Positions 53,541 through 64,000 of a stretch of DNA of 64,000 bases are shown here, in pieces. The number at the start of each line of letters is the position of its first letter. Position 1 is the stretch's first letter. The DNA is from Cryphonectria parasitica EP155 (taxonomy: Eukaryota > Ascomycota > Sordariomycetes > Diaporthales > Cryphonectriaceae): contig NW_024468914.1 of the NCBI RefSeq assembly GCF_011745365.1, positions 1,200,001 through 1,264,000 on the forward strand. The letters are read 5' to 3'. The translations under genes were made by a program, and so were the position numbers. The notes below the pieces were generated by a model. It did not search any database and was not told the DNA's origin. It saw only the letters and a list, made by a program, of their open reading frames with translations.

Positions 53541-55337
53541 ATGCTTTTGAACGACGAGATACGACTCCTGGACATCCTACCGTACGGTAGTGATGGCGCA
53601 AGCGCCCCTATTCACTGCGAAACCCGCGTCGTAGCTCTGTCCGATAAGCCAGTATACGAGGTACTGTCCTATCGATGGGGCGACCCCGAAGCCAAACGTG
53701 TTGTCACGTTAGACAACCAACAGACGTTTGTGACTACCAAACTCCACGCGGCGCTGTTGCGTGTACGACTGGAAGACAAACAGAGAACGATCTGGATCGA
53801 CCAGCTTTGCATCGACCAGGACAATTTGACCGAAAAAGCCGTTCAAATCCGTCTCATGCGCGAGATCTACACCAACTGCAGCCAGTGCCTCATCTGGGTA
53901 GACGAAATCAACCCCACGGTTCCCCAGGCTGATGCAGAAGCCATCATCGACGCGCTCAACTCGATAGCTTACAAGACCCTTCCCGTCCCGCCTTGTCTGG
54001 CTTCTGCCTCGGCTTTCCACGGTCCTATCCAAGCGTTGAAGAGTATCAGCGTTGGCACCCATCCGTGGTGGAACCGCATCTGGACCGTCCAAGAATCAAT
54101 CCTGCCGGCCAACAAGGTGTTCCTCTGGGGTCCGCTGCAATTACCATGGGATACACTCGCTCACTGCGCCTATGCTTGGACCGGCACCTCGGACAACCCC
54201 GCCCAAGCCATGTGGGATTTGCTTTCCAAGGCTCCGCCCAAGGCAGCCCAGGACATTAGAGACATCCTGGGACACTTGTTTTGCAATGTGATCTGGATCG
54301 ACTCGGCCCACCAACAACGCGACACCCCAGTCGCGACCACCGCAAAATGGCGCGGGCGCCAGGCCACCGAGCCACGGGACAAGGTGTTTGGGCTGCTGGG
54401 GCTGCTGCCGCGCGGCATGGAGCTGTACTATACGGACCGATGCGACTACACGACACCCACGGTGCAGGTATACAGCGCCTTCACCTTGGACATGATCTTA
54501 CATGCGCGGGGTTTGTTTCCTCTGGTGATTGAACCACGAGCGCCTCCAGGGAAAGGGACCGAGGGTGTGCCGCGGTGGGCCTGCGACATGGACTGCACCA
54601 TACCTTACCAGGTCGATGCATTTTATCGATACTGGGGGTACAGGAGTTACGACGCCTGTGCCGGGCGAGAACTGGACAAAAAGGCCCTCCATGATGCAGC
54701 AGCAGCAGCAGCAGACGCGGAGCGTCCAATGCAGACTCTAGGACTGACTGGTGTTTTAGCTGGCACGATCGAGATGATCGGTACCAAGCTACCACACCAA
54801 AATACCATTCCAGCGGATAATGTCGTGCTTGAGAAAATTGCGAGCACGATGCGATCTTGGATGAGCATGGCACGCAAGTATCACGAGGGATTGGCCAATG
54901 GATTGTCAGGAGAGCAGTTTGAAGAGGCCTTCTATAGGGTCATGGTGAGCGACCGGGTCCGAGACGGAAACCAATGGACGGAGAGACCGCCCAACGAGCA
55001 AGATTTGGCCGATATTTCGAATTTCGTGCGGACGGGACACGGACTCATCAATGGTCTTGCTGCGTTTTGGAGCAGGTATGTCTGCAACCAGACCTTCTTC
55101 ATCACGGAGAGCGGGATGATGGGCTTGGGCCATCTGGAAACCGAGATAGGAGATCAGGTGTGGATATTCGACGGGGGAAAAATGCCTTTTACGATTCGGC
55201 AGTCGGAAGGCCTGAAAAGCGGGGAAGATTTTGACTTTGTAGGCTGCTGTTATTGTCATGGCATCATGGACGGGGAGTTGTTTAACACGGATGGGCAAAG
55301 CAAATGGGTGCTCCAGGGCAGTGTGCTGGTGCATTGA
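53541..55337 (+). CDS. HET-domain protein, 598 aa
   Basis: Intact, single-exon HET (heterokaryon incompatibility) protein. The HET domain spans about residues 36-195: YEVLSYRWGDPEAKRVVTL, then RTIWIDQLCIDQDNLTEKAVQIRLMREIYTNCSQCLIWVDE, then WWNRIWTVQESILPANKVFLWG, with the conserved Trp-Ile-Asp and CI(D/N)Q elements. The rest is the usual variable region, including EPRDKVFGLLGLLPRG and the C-terminal GHLETEIGDQVWIFDGGKMPFTIRQ ... VGCCYCHGIMDGEL, the common end of this family. No NACHT, WD or ankyrin partner domain is present. Such proteins trigger cell death when a partner recognises non-self. A broken relative lies at 13145-14989. Confidence 0.92.
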   Translation: MLLNDEIRLLDILPYGSDGASAPIHCETRVVALSDKPVYEVLSYRWGDPEAKRVVTLDNQQTFVTTKLHAALLRVRLEDKQRTIWIDQLCIDQDNLTEKAVQIRLMREIYTNCSQCLIWVDEINPTVPQADAEAIIDALNSIAYKTLPVPPCLASASAFHGPIQALKSISVGTHPWWNRIWTVQESILPANKVFLWGPLQLPWDTLAHCAYAWTGTSDNPAQAMWDLLSKAPPKAAQDIRDILGHLFCNVIWIDSAHQQRDTPVATTAKWRGRQATEPRDKVFGLLGLLPRGMELYYTDRCDYTTPTVQVYSAFTLDMILHARGLFPLVIEPRAPPGKGTEGVPRWACDMDCTIPYQVDAFYRYWGYRSYDACAGRELDKKALHDAAAAAADAERPMQTLGLTGVLAGTIEMIGTKLPHQNTIPADNVVLEKIASTMRSWMSMARKYHEGLANGLSGEQFEEAFYRVMVSDRVRDGNQWTERPPNEQDLADISNFVRTGHGLINGLAAFWSRYVCNQTFFITESGMMGLGHLETEIGDQVWIFDGGKMPFTIRQSEGLKSGEDFDFVGCCYCHGIMDGELFNTDGQSKWVLQGSVLVH

Positions 55338-56747
55338 AGCGCGATAGACAAAAGGTTTTTGGGAGCATATACAGCATATTCATCTACCATAGTCGTCTGA
55401 CCCCTCTCAAGGTTTGAAGTTCTTTGATCCTCTTCATTATTGTAGGCAGCTAAGTGAAAACATAGCGAAACAACATAACAAGGCTCCTGCTTAGCTTATA
55501 AGTAGCAAATATAAAGGGGCCTTGCAAATTGTTCAGTATGGCGAAGCAGCTTTGGCTAGGAAGTGAGGTGCATACGCTTTGACAGGAGTTTTGTTGGAAC
55601 ACCGGAGGCATGCGTTTCGTGGAAAACACGACGGCAAAAGAAAGACGACGAAAGATGTTCAACAAAGTAGAAGAGCAGAGTGGAAAGCTTGTCTTGGACT
55701 TGTGAAACTACCCATCAGAACTTTGTCATCTCGCACTAAATGATAAGAAAATTGCGAAGCATTGGGGATTTCGCTTCTGGGCGTCCAGTGTTGAGACACC
55801 AGCGCTGGGCGGCAATAGGCTTGTTCACTGCCAATCAATACTCTGGTGGCGCTTTGCCCGCTGGTTTCCACCGGTTGTTTTTCTTGAGCCATGAACTTGA
55901 TATTCGCCTCTGCTATTGACCACGTAGCATTTACTCATATCCATCTCGAATTGCGAATAAGTACTAGCATACCCGAGTTTGGCGCGGGACTCCACATTCT
56001 TTCTGTGCCTGAAAAAAAGAGGGGGAGGAATATCGAATCATTGGCTACGATTCCCTGGTTATATTCATACCACCAAGGATTTTCCAAACTTCATTTGAGT
56101 ATTGTTTCTTATCTTGTATAACTGCTTTCTCCTCACTCCATTCGACGCCGGCTGTCAACTATTTTGGTTCAGCTGCGGGAAAAGACTGTGATGCGAGGTG
56201 ATAACCGGGAATACTTACTTGTTGGGGAAGTGAGTGTAGTATTTCATGGGCACACTAACACACCCCACGTGCTCTGCAACAAGACGTCCCGTGCATCTCA
56301 AGCGCTCTGCATGTTTCAGCTCATTATTGCGACACCGAAGGAAAGAAAAGAGGAGTAATTATGGCTAGCCAACATTGAGGAGGGGCTTCATTGAACACCC
56401 TGGAATCGAACCTGTTTCTACCGTCAACAAAGGAAATCAGTTGGCATTCATTTGTATTTACTGGCTCTTCGTTATTGCTGTGAGCTTTCGAAGAGCCGTA
56501 TTGAATCATCAACTTCACTGGTAATCAAGGTCGACTGGGTTGAATAGCCGCCATAACGTGCTACCTCTGCAACTATGGTGTGTATCTCTCTCTCTCTCTC
56601 TGAGCACCTTACGCGATATTGTATTCCAAACGCTGCTGACACTCAAAAATTCAGCGTGTGGTACAGGCCGCGGGCTTCTGGGCCTCGCTCTACCAAGGCA
56701 AGTTCTGAAGAGAGCTGAAGCCGTAACTACGGCGGCGACGACCATTC
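55338..56747. other. Intergenic region
   Basis: About 1.4 kb between the HET gene and the PLC-like gene. CT repeat at 56585-56602. An upstream exon of the PLC-like gene could hide near 56575-56700, where a TTCAG acceptor-like site occurs, but I cannot fix one. Confidence 0.45.
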
Positions 56748-57980
56748 ATGGACACCTCTCTTTCTCTCTCTCTCTGTGCGTGTGTGCGTTTGAAGCTGAC
56801 CACACACATGCCAGGCCTTCTCTCCCTCTTCGGCGGCCCAGAAACCACACCCACCGCCCCACCCTACACCAAAAACAACCTAACATGGTCCCCCGACAAG
56901 CTACGCATGAACCAGATCCAGGTCATCGGCACCCACAACAGCTACCACCGCGAGATCTCCTCCGCCGAGCGAACCTGGCACGCCCGGCTGCTCGGCGGGC
57001 CCGAGAACTACTACTACTCGCACGCCGCCCTGGCCGTCCAGGCCGAGCACCAGGGCGTGCGCAGCTTCGAGCTCGACATCTGGGCCGACCCGGACGGCGG
57101 CAACTACGCCCACCCCGTGATCCGCCGCCTGTCGGGCGTGGCGTACCCGCCAGAGGACGAGATGAAGCAGCCCGGGTCCAAGGTGATGCACGTCGCCGAC
57201 AAGGACGTCGGCACGACCTGCTACACCCTCGTGGGCTGTCTCGAGGGCCTCCGGGCGTGGTCGAGGGCGCACCGGCACCACGTGCCCATCTCCGTCATGC
57301 TCGAGTTCAAGACGGTCAACTCCCACCTGGGCTACCTGGGCGGCGCGAGGTCCTTCTCCTGGAACGACACCGCCCTGCTTGCCGACCTGGACGCCGAGCT
57401 GCGGTCTGTCTTCTCCTCCAGGGACGAGCTCATCGTGCCGGACGACCTGCGCCGCGATGGCCTGACCCTGGAGGAGTCTATCCTTGCGCACGGGTGGCCT
57501 GATCTGGACTCGGCGCGGGGCCGCATCTTCTTCCTCATGGACGACGGGCCCAAGACCCTCGGGCTGGTGCGCAATGCGTCCGTGGAAGGCAGGCCTAGTC
57601 TCGAGGGCAGGGTGGTGTTCACGCAGTCTGCACCGGGCGAGGCTGACTGCGCGTTCCGAAAGCTCAACGATGCGACCAAGGGAGACGTCGTCGCGACGAT
57701 ACGAGAGGATGTGGCGAGAGGATATTGGGTGCGCACGAGGGCCGACATCCCTATCGAGACGGTCGTGGGCAAGAATGTCACTGGGATGAGGGACGCAGCG
57801 CTGCGGAGCGGGGCCCAGGTTGTGTCTACAGACTGGCCTGCGTGGGGGATGAGTGCGAGGTATAATGTGGACTATGTTGTGGCGCTCGAGGGAGGGAGGA
57901 CCGCGAGGTGTAACCCTGTGAATGCGCCCGAGTCTTGTACAGGGCTGCCGACTCTGGAAGCCAAAGGCCAGGAGTTGTAA
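56748..57980 (+). CDS. PLC-like phosphodiesterase (Ca2+-dependent PI-PLC type)
   Basis: TIM-barrel phosphodiesterase of the calcium-dependent phosphoinositide PLC group. The barrel starts at MNQIQVIGTHNSYHREISS (first catalytic His), with GVRSFELDIWADP giving the metal-binding Glu/Asp, MHVADKDVGTTC and CLEGLRAWSRAH, then VPISVMLEFKT. The later barrel has RGRIFFLMDDGPK and VVSTDWPAWGMSARYNVDY, and the end has paired cysteines (RCNPVNAPESC). The start is doubtful. ATG 56748 gives an odd Ser/Leu/Cys-rich leader from a CT/GT repeat. ATG 56808 (MPGLLSLFGG) is closer to the conserved part and gives 390 aa. Relatives often have a signal peptide on a separate upstream exon. Confidence 0.85.
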   Translation: MDTSLSLSLCACVRLKLTTHMPGLLSLFGGPETTPTAPPYTKNNLTWSPDKLRMNQIQVIGTHNSYHREISSAERTWHARLLGGPENYYYSHAALAVQAEHQGVRSFELDIWADPDGGNYAHPVIRRLSGVAYPPEDEMKQPGSKVMHVADKDVGTTCYTLVGCLEGLRAWSRAHRHHVPISVMLEFKTVNSHLGYLGGARSFSWNDTALLADLDAELRSVFSSRDELIVPDDLRRDGLTLEESILAHGWPDLDSARGRIFFLMDDGPKTLGLVRNASVEGRPSLEGRVVFTQSAPGEADCAFRKLNDATKGDVVATIREDVARGYWVRTRADIPIETVVGKNVTGMRDAALRSGAQVVSTDWPAWGMSARYNVDYVVALEGGRTARCNPVNAPESCTGLPTLEAKGQEL

Positions 57981-58703
57981 TGATGAGAGGGTGGAAAGGA
58001 AGCTGATTGTTCGTATATATATTGTGATACCACAGTGATTCAAAGGAAACCAGGCTCGCCAGGCTGAGCAGGTCTGAAGGACACCGCATACTATGTACAG
58101 TCGCCTGCATGGCGGGACGACGTTGACAAGACCAGACAAATAAAATTTCCCTATACATGAATGTCAGACCACTTCGGCCGCTCAATTCGAGCCTGTCTGC
58201 AGGCAGGCTAAATATAGAAAGAAACCTAAGAAATCTACACGACTCATCTACCATCGAATCTTCCTGTTCCCTGCTTTCTCAGTCTTCTCACAAGACGTTG
58301 ACGTCCAACCATTTGAGTCTCGACATAGCGAACAGAAAACATACACACAGAGGAGAGAGCAAAGAGAAATCCCTCTCTTCAGCCCCAAAGAAGAGAAATG
58401 CAATGAATTGAAAATCGAAACCCGCTCGGCACGGCGCAACACTGACGGGGCTGGTAAAAGATAAACACCGCTCTCCAACGCCGTGCAATGCAATGCTTAA
58501 GAAGTAAAAAAAAGTAATTAAGAAGGTCATAAGTATTGACGAAAATGGGGAGACTTTTCAGAGACCAGTCCAGGCCAAAGTCGTTTTCTCTCTCCTCTCC
58601 GTGCTCTGTCGTCTGCGCCCTTTCTCCCTCCTCATGTGCTCTCTTTCACTATTGTATGCTGCATCTCCTTCCTCCTCTTGCTCCTCCTCTTCTAGAATAT
58701 TTC
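57981..58703. other. Intergenic, convergent
   Basis: 3' flanks of the PLC-like gene and the 398-aa gene. Pyrimidine-rich at 58570-58700. No gene. Confidence 0.5.
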
Positions 58704-59323
58704 TCAACCCTCCGTGAGAACCTCAAAGATGCCGCTGACGTTCGGCACTTCCCTCTCCACCCGCCCAAACACAAATCGACTCCGAGGGGTGAGCGGCTCC
58801 TTGAGCATCTCCTCCAGCGGCGACACAGTCTCGCCAGGCCTGCTCATCGCCACCTGCTGCTGCTGCTGCTGCCGCGCCTGCGATGCCGCTGGTGGTGGCG
58901 AAGGGATCTCGCCCTTGAGGTACGCAGAGAGCTTCTGTGCCAGCTCGTCGGGTGCTGACACGTTGACGGGCGACAAGAATGTGGGTCTGCTGATGCGGCG
59001 GAACGCGCGGGGGCGGAAGAAGGAGGAAGCCGCGGCAGCATCGGTGCCAATGGACGTATTGGGACGAGGTAGGTCGTGGAAGGCATCGAGGGACTTGGGT
59101 TGGTGGTGGAAGGAGGCGAGTGGAGTCGTGTTTATCCTGCTGAAGTCGCGCGGCTGCGATGATGGAACGGCGGCGGCGGCGTGGCGGGGACTAACGGGAT
59201 GGTCTTGTCGCTGTTCTTCCTCTTGTTGTATTTCTACGGCGGAATGGTCCAGACCAAAGCTGAACGAGGCAAACTCCGAGGGCGCAGGACGCATTGTCTC
59301 TTCCTCCTCTTCATAGTGACTCG

Positions 59324-59355
<32 letters not shown>

Positions 59356-59900
59356 GCCTCGGTGCTCCGTGGTGGGCTGACAGGGCTGTCCAGCGTAACG
59401 ATGGGGTGAACCTCGACCCTAGCCACCTCCGTCTTGAGCAACGGCGCCGTAACACTCCTCCTGGGGCTACTGTAGGCTAGGGCATTCCCGGGCGGGCTCA
59501 GAGGTGGGCTAGCAGGCGGGCTGGCCGTCAAGGGCGGGCTGATAGGTTCTGTCTGGTGTCGCTTAACATTGGTATAGGGCGTCGACACGATGCGCATGTT
59601 CCCGCGCCACTGGGAGCCGCTGACGGGCCTGGGCTTCTGGCGCGGCCAGTCGAGGGGCTCATGGGGCTGGTCGAGGAAGGACGGAGTCGGCCGGAGGGTC
59701 TTTGCGTCAAGTTGGCGGCGGCGCTTCTGCTCCTCCTCGAAGAGCTCGACGCCCTTGGCTACCTGGATGTTGTCGCCCGTGCTGTTGATCTGGAGGAGAA
59801 GGTCTTGAAGTTGATCTTCCTCGAGGTTCTCGACAAGATCAAAGATGTGGTCCACCGAGGACCGGGACCGAAGTCTTGTTGTTACTGCTGGGCCCGGCAT
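58704..59900 (-). CDS. Hypothetical disordered protein, 398 aa
   Basis: Not recognised. Single exon starting MPGPAVTTRLRSRSS. An N-terminal helical segment (VDHIFDLVENLEEDQLQDLLLQINSTG, residues about 16-45, then VAKGVELFEEEQKRRRQLDAKTLRP) looks conserved and could form a coiled coil. The remainder is Pro/Ser-rich with an Asp run of about ten, a Glu run, a Gln run coded by CAG repeats (about 58854-58872) and many SP/TP sites, suggesting a phosphorylated adaptor. The C-terminus has a second ordered patch (ELAQKLSAYLKGEIPSP; PLTPRSRFVFGRVEREVPNVSGIFEVL). No membrane segment. Confidence 0.75.
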
Positions 59901-61612
59901 TTTGGACAGGTCGTTTTTGTGTCTCGTCTATTCTTTTTATAATGACGTGTTCAAGGATATCTCGACATGCAGCGTCTACCTGTCTCGTTCGTCACCGGGT
60001 TGTTCGCGTCGAGATTTCACTTTCAATCTTTCTTCGTCTTCCGTTTCGTGTGGGATTGGTGATAGAGAGAGATTCAGAGACTATCAAAACAAAATAAGAA
60101 AGGCCAATGAGTGTTAAATGGTTTCTCTCTATTCCTCTGTTCGTGTCCAGACACAGAAGGGAGGCGAGCGAGCGAGTTTTTCGAGTGAGTGTGGGTCAAA
60201 TGTGCGATAGAGAAAGAAAAAAAGAGAGTGAAAGGGGGAATGCAAAATCACTATAACAGAAGAGATGCTTCAGTGCGCTGGAAAGAAATGAGCGTACATT
60301 CCAGTCGATAATACTGAAGCAGGTTGTTGCTATGGTCGGTTGGTGGTGAGGATGTTTGAAGGGGGGTTTCCTTTTCTCAAACTTGTTTTGGGGGCTAAAG
60401 TCAGGAGAAGGGAGAGAAGGAGCGAAAGAGAACAGGAGGGAGAGAGCGATGTGCACTGCAGGGAAGGAGCAATGCAATCAATTCATAACTGCTGCCCACA
60501 ATAAATTATGTCAGGGGGGAACCGTGTCTTGTTTAATTTCCCATCCCATCCGTCTCATGCCTCTTTTCCTCGCTCTTTTGTTTGTATTCTGGTCATGGTC
60601 AAAGCTTCTTTTGGGGAATCGCAATTTCGCCAGGCGACGGCCCCAAAACACAGTTTCAGCTTTTTATCAAAACCCAGCGACAAGGGGGGGGGGGGGCTCT
60701 CTGTCCTGCTAGGCCGGAACGAGAGATTTCAGAACGGGGGTTCCTTCTGTAGATCATGCTCCAAGGGGCCATTGCTTGCTCTTGCAGTCTTGTTTACCCC
60801 AGACTGGCCGAGATTGGACGGTGACTTGACATTTTGCACTGACGATTTCTACCATGGTGTGAGATTCCAAGGTTGACCGACGAACTATTCATATATACTG
60901 ACAAGAAGCAATTCAGACGTGAATATATCGTGTCACTTGCTACTCGGAATGAACAAGCCTCAGACATTTCGCTTGCAAAAATGACCTCGCTTCCTCAGCA
61001 CCTCCGTCCTCCTCGTTCCGAATGATTCAGGGGCGGGCTACAGGAAATTCCCCGGGCGTTGGCTTGCTTGCTTACCCAGCGCTATTTCGGATCAAGTTTA
61101 GCAGCCAACGATAAGCACAGAGCACCCATCTTGTTTCTTGATTTCGCTAAAAAGCCACCGTGAGACACGCGACGTCAACGAACGCCCCATCAATCACGTG
61201 TGGAGAGAATCAACAAGCACCCGACAGTCTGGTTCCAAGCTAAGAACAGTTATTGTTCTGCCTGCATGTACAAATGCTGTGAGACCGTGCACAGCATACA
61301 TCCGCGTCGCGTCTAATCATGGACGGATGGGCGCTGAGAGATGGTGCGTGCGGTCCGTGTCTTAGCCAACTAGGAGCATAGCACAGTACATGCTTCCAGG
61401 CACTCGAGGACCCAGGATAAGAAATCTTCCTGGTGACGACATCTCAAACCGCCGGCAGTATGATGATGAATTGAGTAAAGGTCCGCTCATGGCCTAATAA
61501 TCATATTTCAATCGGAAAGCCCATCAGATCATAAGTGATTATGCTTGTTTGATTCCCTGCATGATTTCAACACGCCAGGTCCACCCTCGATTCGACCTCA
61601 ATTCCACTCCCT
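59901..61612. other. Intergenic, promoter of the 398-aa gene
   Basis: About 1.7 kb with long purine/pyrimidine tracts (60170-60260, 60400-60450) and a G13 run at 60684-60696. The tracts suggest a long 5' UTR. No gene. Confidence 0.5.
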
Positions 61613-62808
61613 TCAGTTGGCAAAGTACAGCAGCCGTCCCTCCTTGCGCGCCTCTTTCTCGGTATAGCTGACCTCGCTCACCGTCGTGCCCTTTGCATCT
61701 TTCAGCACAATCTTGCCGCCTGAGTTCGACAGCGGCGCCTCGGGCACCTCGAACCCCTTCTTGGTGTGCGCAGCCAGCTGCACGCCACTCCCCAGCTTCT
61801 CTGCCTCGCCGTTCTTGTTCTCGATCGTCCAGCCCTCCAGGCTCTGCGTTGTGTTGCTCTTGTTCTGTATGTACACCGTCTCCCTCTTCCCCTCGGGCGC
61901 ATCCCGGTCCGGCCCACGCGGGTTGACGATGGCGGCCTCGATGCCCACCTGGCCCTTGGTTGGGTGAGACGTCCTGGCCTCCGAGGTGGACGTGGTGCTT
62001 GTCGAGCCGCCGCCCAGCGCCTGTGCGAAGGTCTCGCCCTCGGGGTCGCCCTTGTCGTCTGTCTTGAGGGTCTGGGTCGCAAAGGCCAAAAAGATGCCCT
62101 GCCACGTGCCATTGGCGAATTGGATGACGATGCCACCATCCTGGTACGTGCCGTTCTCGTCCTCGAAACTACCCGCGTTGCCCTGGTTCATATGAATGTC
62201 GTGTATGCCCTGGCTGGTGCTGCTGTCCTGGTAGTGGCTGCCCCAGAGGTACATGGTCGCCTTCTCCTGGACGGCCTGGTTCATGATGGGGTCGAGGTAT
62301 GACAGGATATCGCCCTTCTCGGTGGGGTCCTTGGGGTCGTGCGAGACCAGCGTGCCCGCGCTGGGGTCAAGAAAACCCTCGCGCAAAAAGTCTAGGGCAA
62401 GCGAGCTGCTGCCCTTCTGTGTGCTGAAGCCCTCGCTGAGCTGCGAGAGAGAGGTCGTGGACGGCTGCTTAGCGTCAAAGTTGGAGACAAACCAGTAAAC
62501 AAGGCGCTTGTCTGTGTCCGAGGACATGATGTTGACGTCGGCCTCGTATGTGCCCTTGTCGGCGTCGGTGAACTCGAGGTGGCCATGATCCGTGTCGGCT
62601 GTAGGAAAAAGAACAATGCGATGTCAGCAAACAGCAACAGTAGTAAGCAGCAGGGCAGGTGGGCAGCGAGGAGAGAAAAAGAGGGAGAAATAGAGGAAGG
62701 ATAGCAGCAGTGTTCTGGAGGAAGAGAGAGTCTGGGCAGTGGCTGCGTACCTGTGCCGTTCCAGCTGGTGGGCGTGCACTTCCACAATCCGTAGTCGGAG
62801 ATACCCAT
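61613..62808 (-). CDS. DUF2278 (YukJ-like) protein, 347 aa (two exons)
   Basis: Member of the DUF2278 family (YukJ-type, function unknown), found in bacteria and fungi. Exons are 62808-62751 and 62598-61613, with a 152-bp intron (GTACGC/CAG), spliced to 348 codons. It begins MGISDYGLWKCTPTSWN, matching the family N-terminus (NYGVLKG...). The DUF2278 core continues with LEFTDADKGTYEADVNIMSSD, ALDFLREGFLD, YLWGSHYQD, GIHDIHMNQGN and DGGIVIQFANGTWQGIFLAFATQ. A C-terminal lamin-tail-like beta domain follows (VGIEAAIVNPRGPDRDAPEGKRETV, then TTQSLEGWTIENK and a final LYFAN). No signal peptide. The fusion of DUF2278 and lamin-tail domain is known in bacteria, so ancient transfer is possible. Confidence 0.88.
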
Positions 62809-64000
62809 CTTGAATTTCTTTTTGTGTTCCTATGGTGTGCCAATCTGTAGCTTTCGAGTGTGTTTTCGTAGTGCAGTTGTGACTGCCTTGCTGGTGCTGT
62901 TTCGGTAATTTTAGAAGAGGGCGGGGGAGGAGTAGAGGTTGATGAGTCGCGTTAAGATCAGACAAGAAGCTTCTACATGCAACGCAGCTTCCACCGCTTT
63001 ATAGAAAACGGACCCATCAGAAGACGGCCGGCAGTTCAGGCAAGCACCATCTGCAATGGAAAACAGTGACATCACAAGTCCCTCCGCTGCAGCAGTCGTC
63101 ACACACGCTTACTACGGTACTATGGATACGAGATAGCTGAACGGTAGAGCAAGGAACGAAGGGGAGGTATGTGGTGGTGGTGGACCCCTCCCTCCCTTTC
63201 GCGCATGAGACATCCAGTCACTATCACTCGATGGTTCAACCTGATAATGAGCGGGGGCAGAATTGGGTCCGAAAAGAAGAGTTGTATGCAATGGCAGGCC
63301 TGAAACAAGGCATCACATGCACGAAGCCGCGCGCGCTGCAAATCTGGGCTGTGCCTGGGTGCTGCAATAAGGTGGGTCTACTATCACAGGTACAAGGAAG
63401 GGGGTTTAAAGCAAGCAGACAAGCAAGCAAAGTATGGCGACCACTGGATCAGGAACGTGGCTCATGTGCATTCTTACTGGTCTCCCTGGTGCATAAAGAT
63501 TGTCATGCTTCCTTGCCTCCCGGTGCCGTTCTTCCAGACTAGCTCAGCACTACAACCAAGAGAAGGGGGCCTGCCATGACCAAGTCTGCCAAGATGGCAG
63601 GATGGCAAAAGCTGGAGCACGACAGCAAGATCCTCCTCACGGGTCGGGGCGAGGCGAGGCGCCACCAGGGACCACCATGCCGAAGAGGGGGTGAACGTGA
63701 AAGCCGGCAGTGCTGGACTGGACAAAACGGAAGAATAGGCAACACGAGAGGGGGATACGAACGTCAAACGAGATACGTCCAGTCCAAGGCGTGGACGACC
63801 AGGAGCACAGCATTGGTTGGGCCAGAACCAAGGAGCACGGCAGATGGACATGTCCTATGCAAAAGAAATGACCATGGAGAGGGAGAGCTCTGGAGGGGTA
63901 AAAACAGGAACGAATGCAGACGGTGACGTATAGAGTAGCATCGGCAAAAGGGGGGGGGGGGGGACAGCGTCTGGCACTGCAGCGGGTGGGCGGCGCCGGG
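62809..64000. other. Intergenic, right end of window
   Basis: About 1.2 kb upstream of the DUF2278 gene. Contains a G14 run at 63950-63963. No gene recognised. The short frames lack coding character. Confidence 0.5.

Noticed and set aside
56901..58139. 412-codon minus-strand frame opposite the PLC-like gene
   Set aside because: His/Arg/Val-rich antisense of a GC-biased gene, no domain; the plus strand has clear PLC motifs.

Overview
The window is nuclear DNA of a filamentous ascomycete, most likely a sordariomycete. The evidence is short (about 80-150 bp) GT-AG introns with CTRAC-type branch points, HET-domain genes, Fot1/pogo transposons with point mutations of the RIP type (C-to-T and G-to-A), DUF6594, a TPR-SET protein and a CaaX-type lipopeptide mating pheromone. 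From memory the pheromone tail resembles precursors of Diaporthales such as Cryphonectria; I could not check this.

Region by region. 1-9.8 kb is a conserved housekeeping block: the 3' part of NOP58 (box C/D snoRNP), VPS4 (ESCRT-III ATPase), prefoldin subunit 6, an unknown 232-aa protein and an AMSH-type JAMM deubiquitinase. VPS4 and AMSH both act in endosomal sorting. 11.7-20.9 kb holds an acidic/proline-rich unknown protein, a HET-domain pseudogene with two CAG-to-TAG stops, a membrane-anchored prolyl-4-hydroxylase-like dioxygenase, a SnoaL-like protein and a zinc-type alcohol dehydrogenase/quinone reductase. 21.4-23.2 kb is a complete but mutated Fot1-like element. 23.7-33.6 kb holds a DUF6594 membrane protein, an ankyrin protein, an unknown protein and a TPR-SET protein. 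34.1-36.1 kb is a sugar-transporter pseudogene with three single-base frameshifts.

38.4-52.5 kb is a repeat-rich island. It has a second Fot1-like element with a third one nested in its 3' end, a zinc-cluster-like gene, an AT-rich tract with a minisatellite, an intron-containing tRNA-Ser(AGA), a secreted alpha/beta hydrolase and an internally deleted Ty1/copia retrotransposon with near-identical LTRs and a 5-bp target duplication. Directly downstream of the retrotransposon, at 52951-53022, is a 23-codon gene ending in CVVM, a farnesylated a-factor-like pheromone precursor. It is followed by an intact HET gene. 56.7-64 kb returns to ordinary genes: a PLC-like phosphodiesterase, a disordered unknown protein and a DUF2278 protein.

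The most notable signals are the pheromone gene between a young retrotransposon and a HET gene, and the shared design of the three Fot1-like elements. All three have TIRs with a duplicated motif spaced 16 bp, an N-terminal DNA-binding half free of stops, and a first stop at the same codon, while the catalytic half is full of stops from C-to-T or G-to-A changes.
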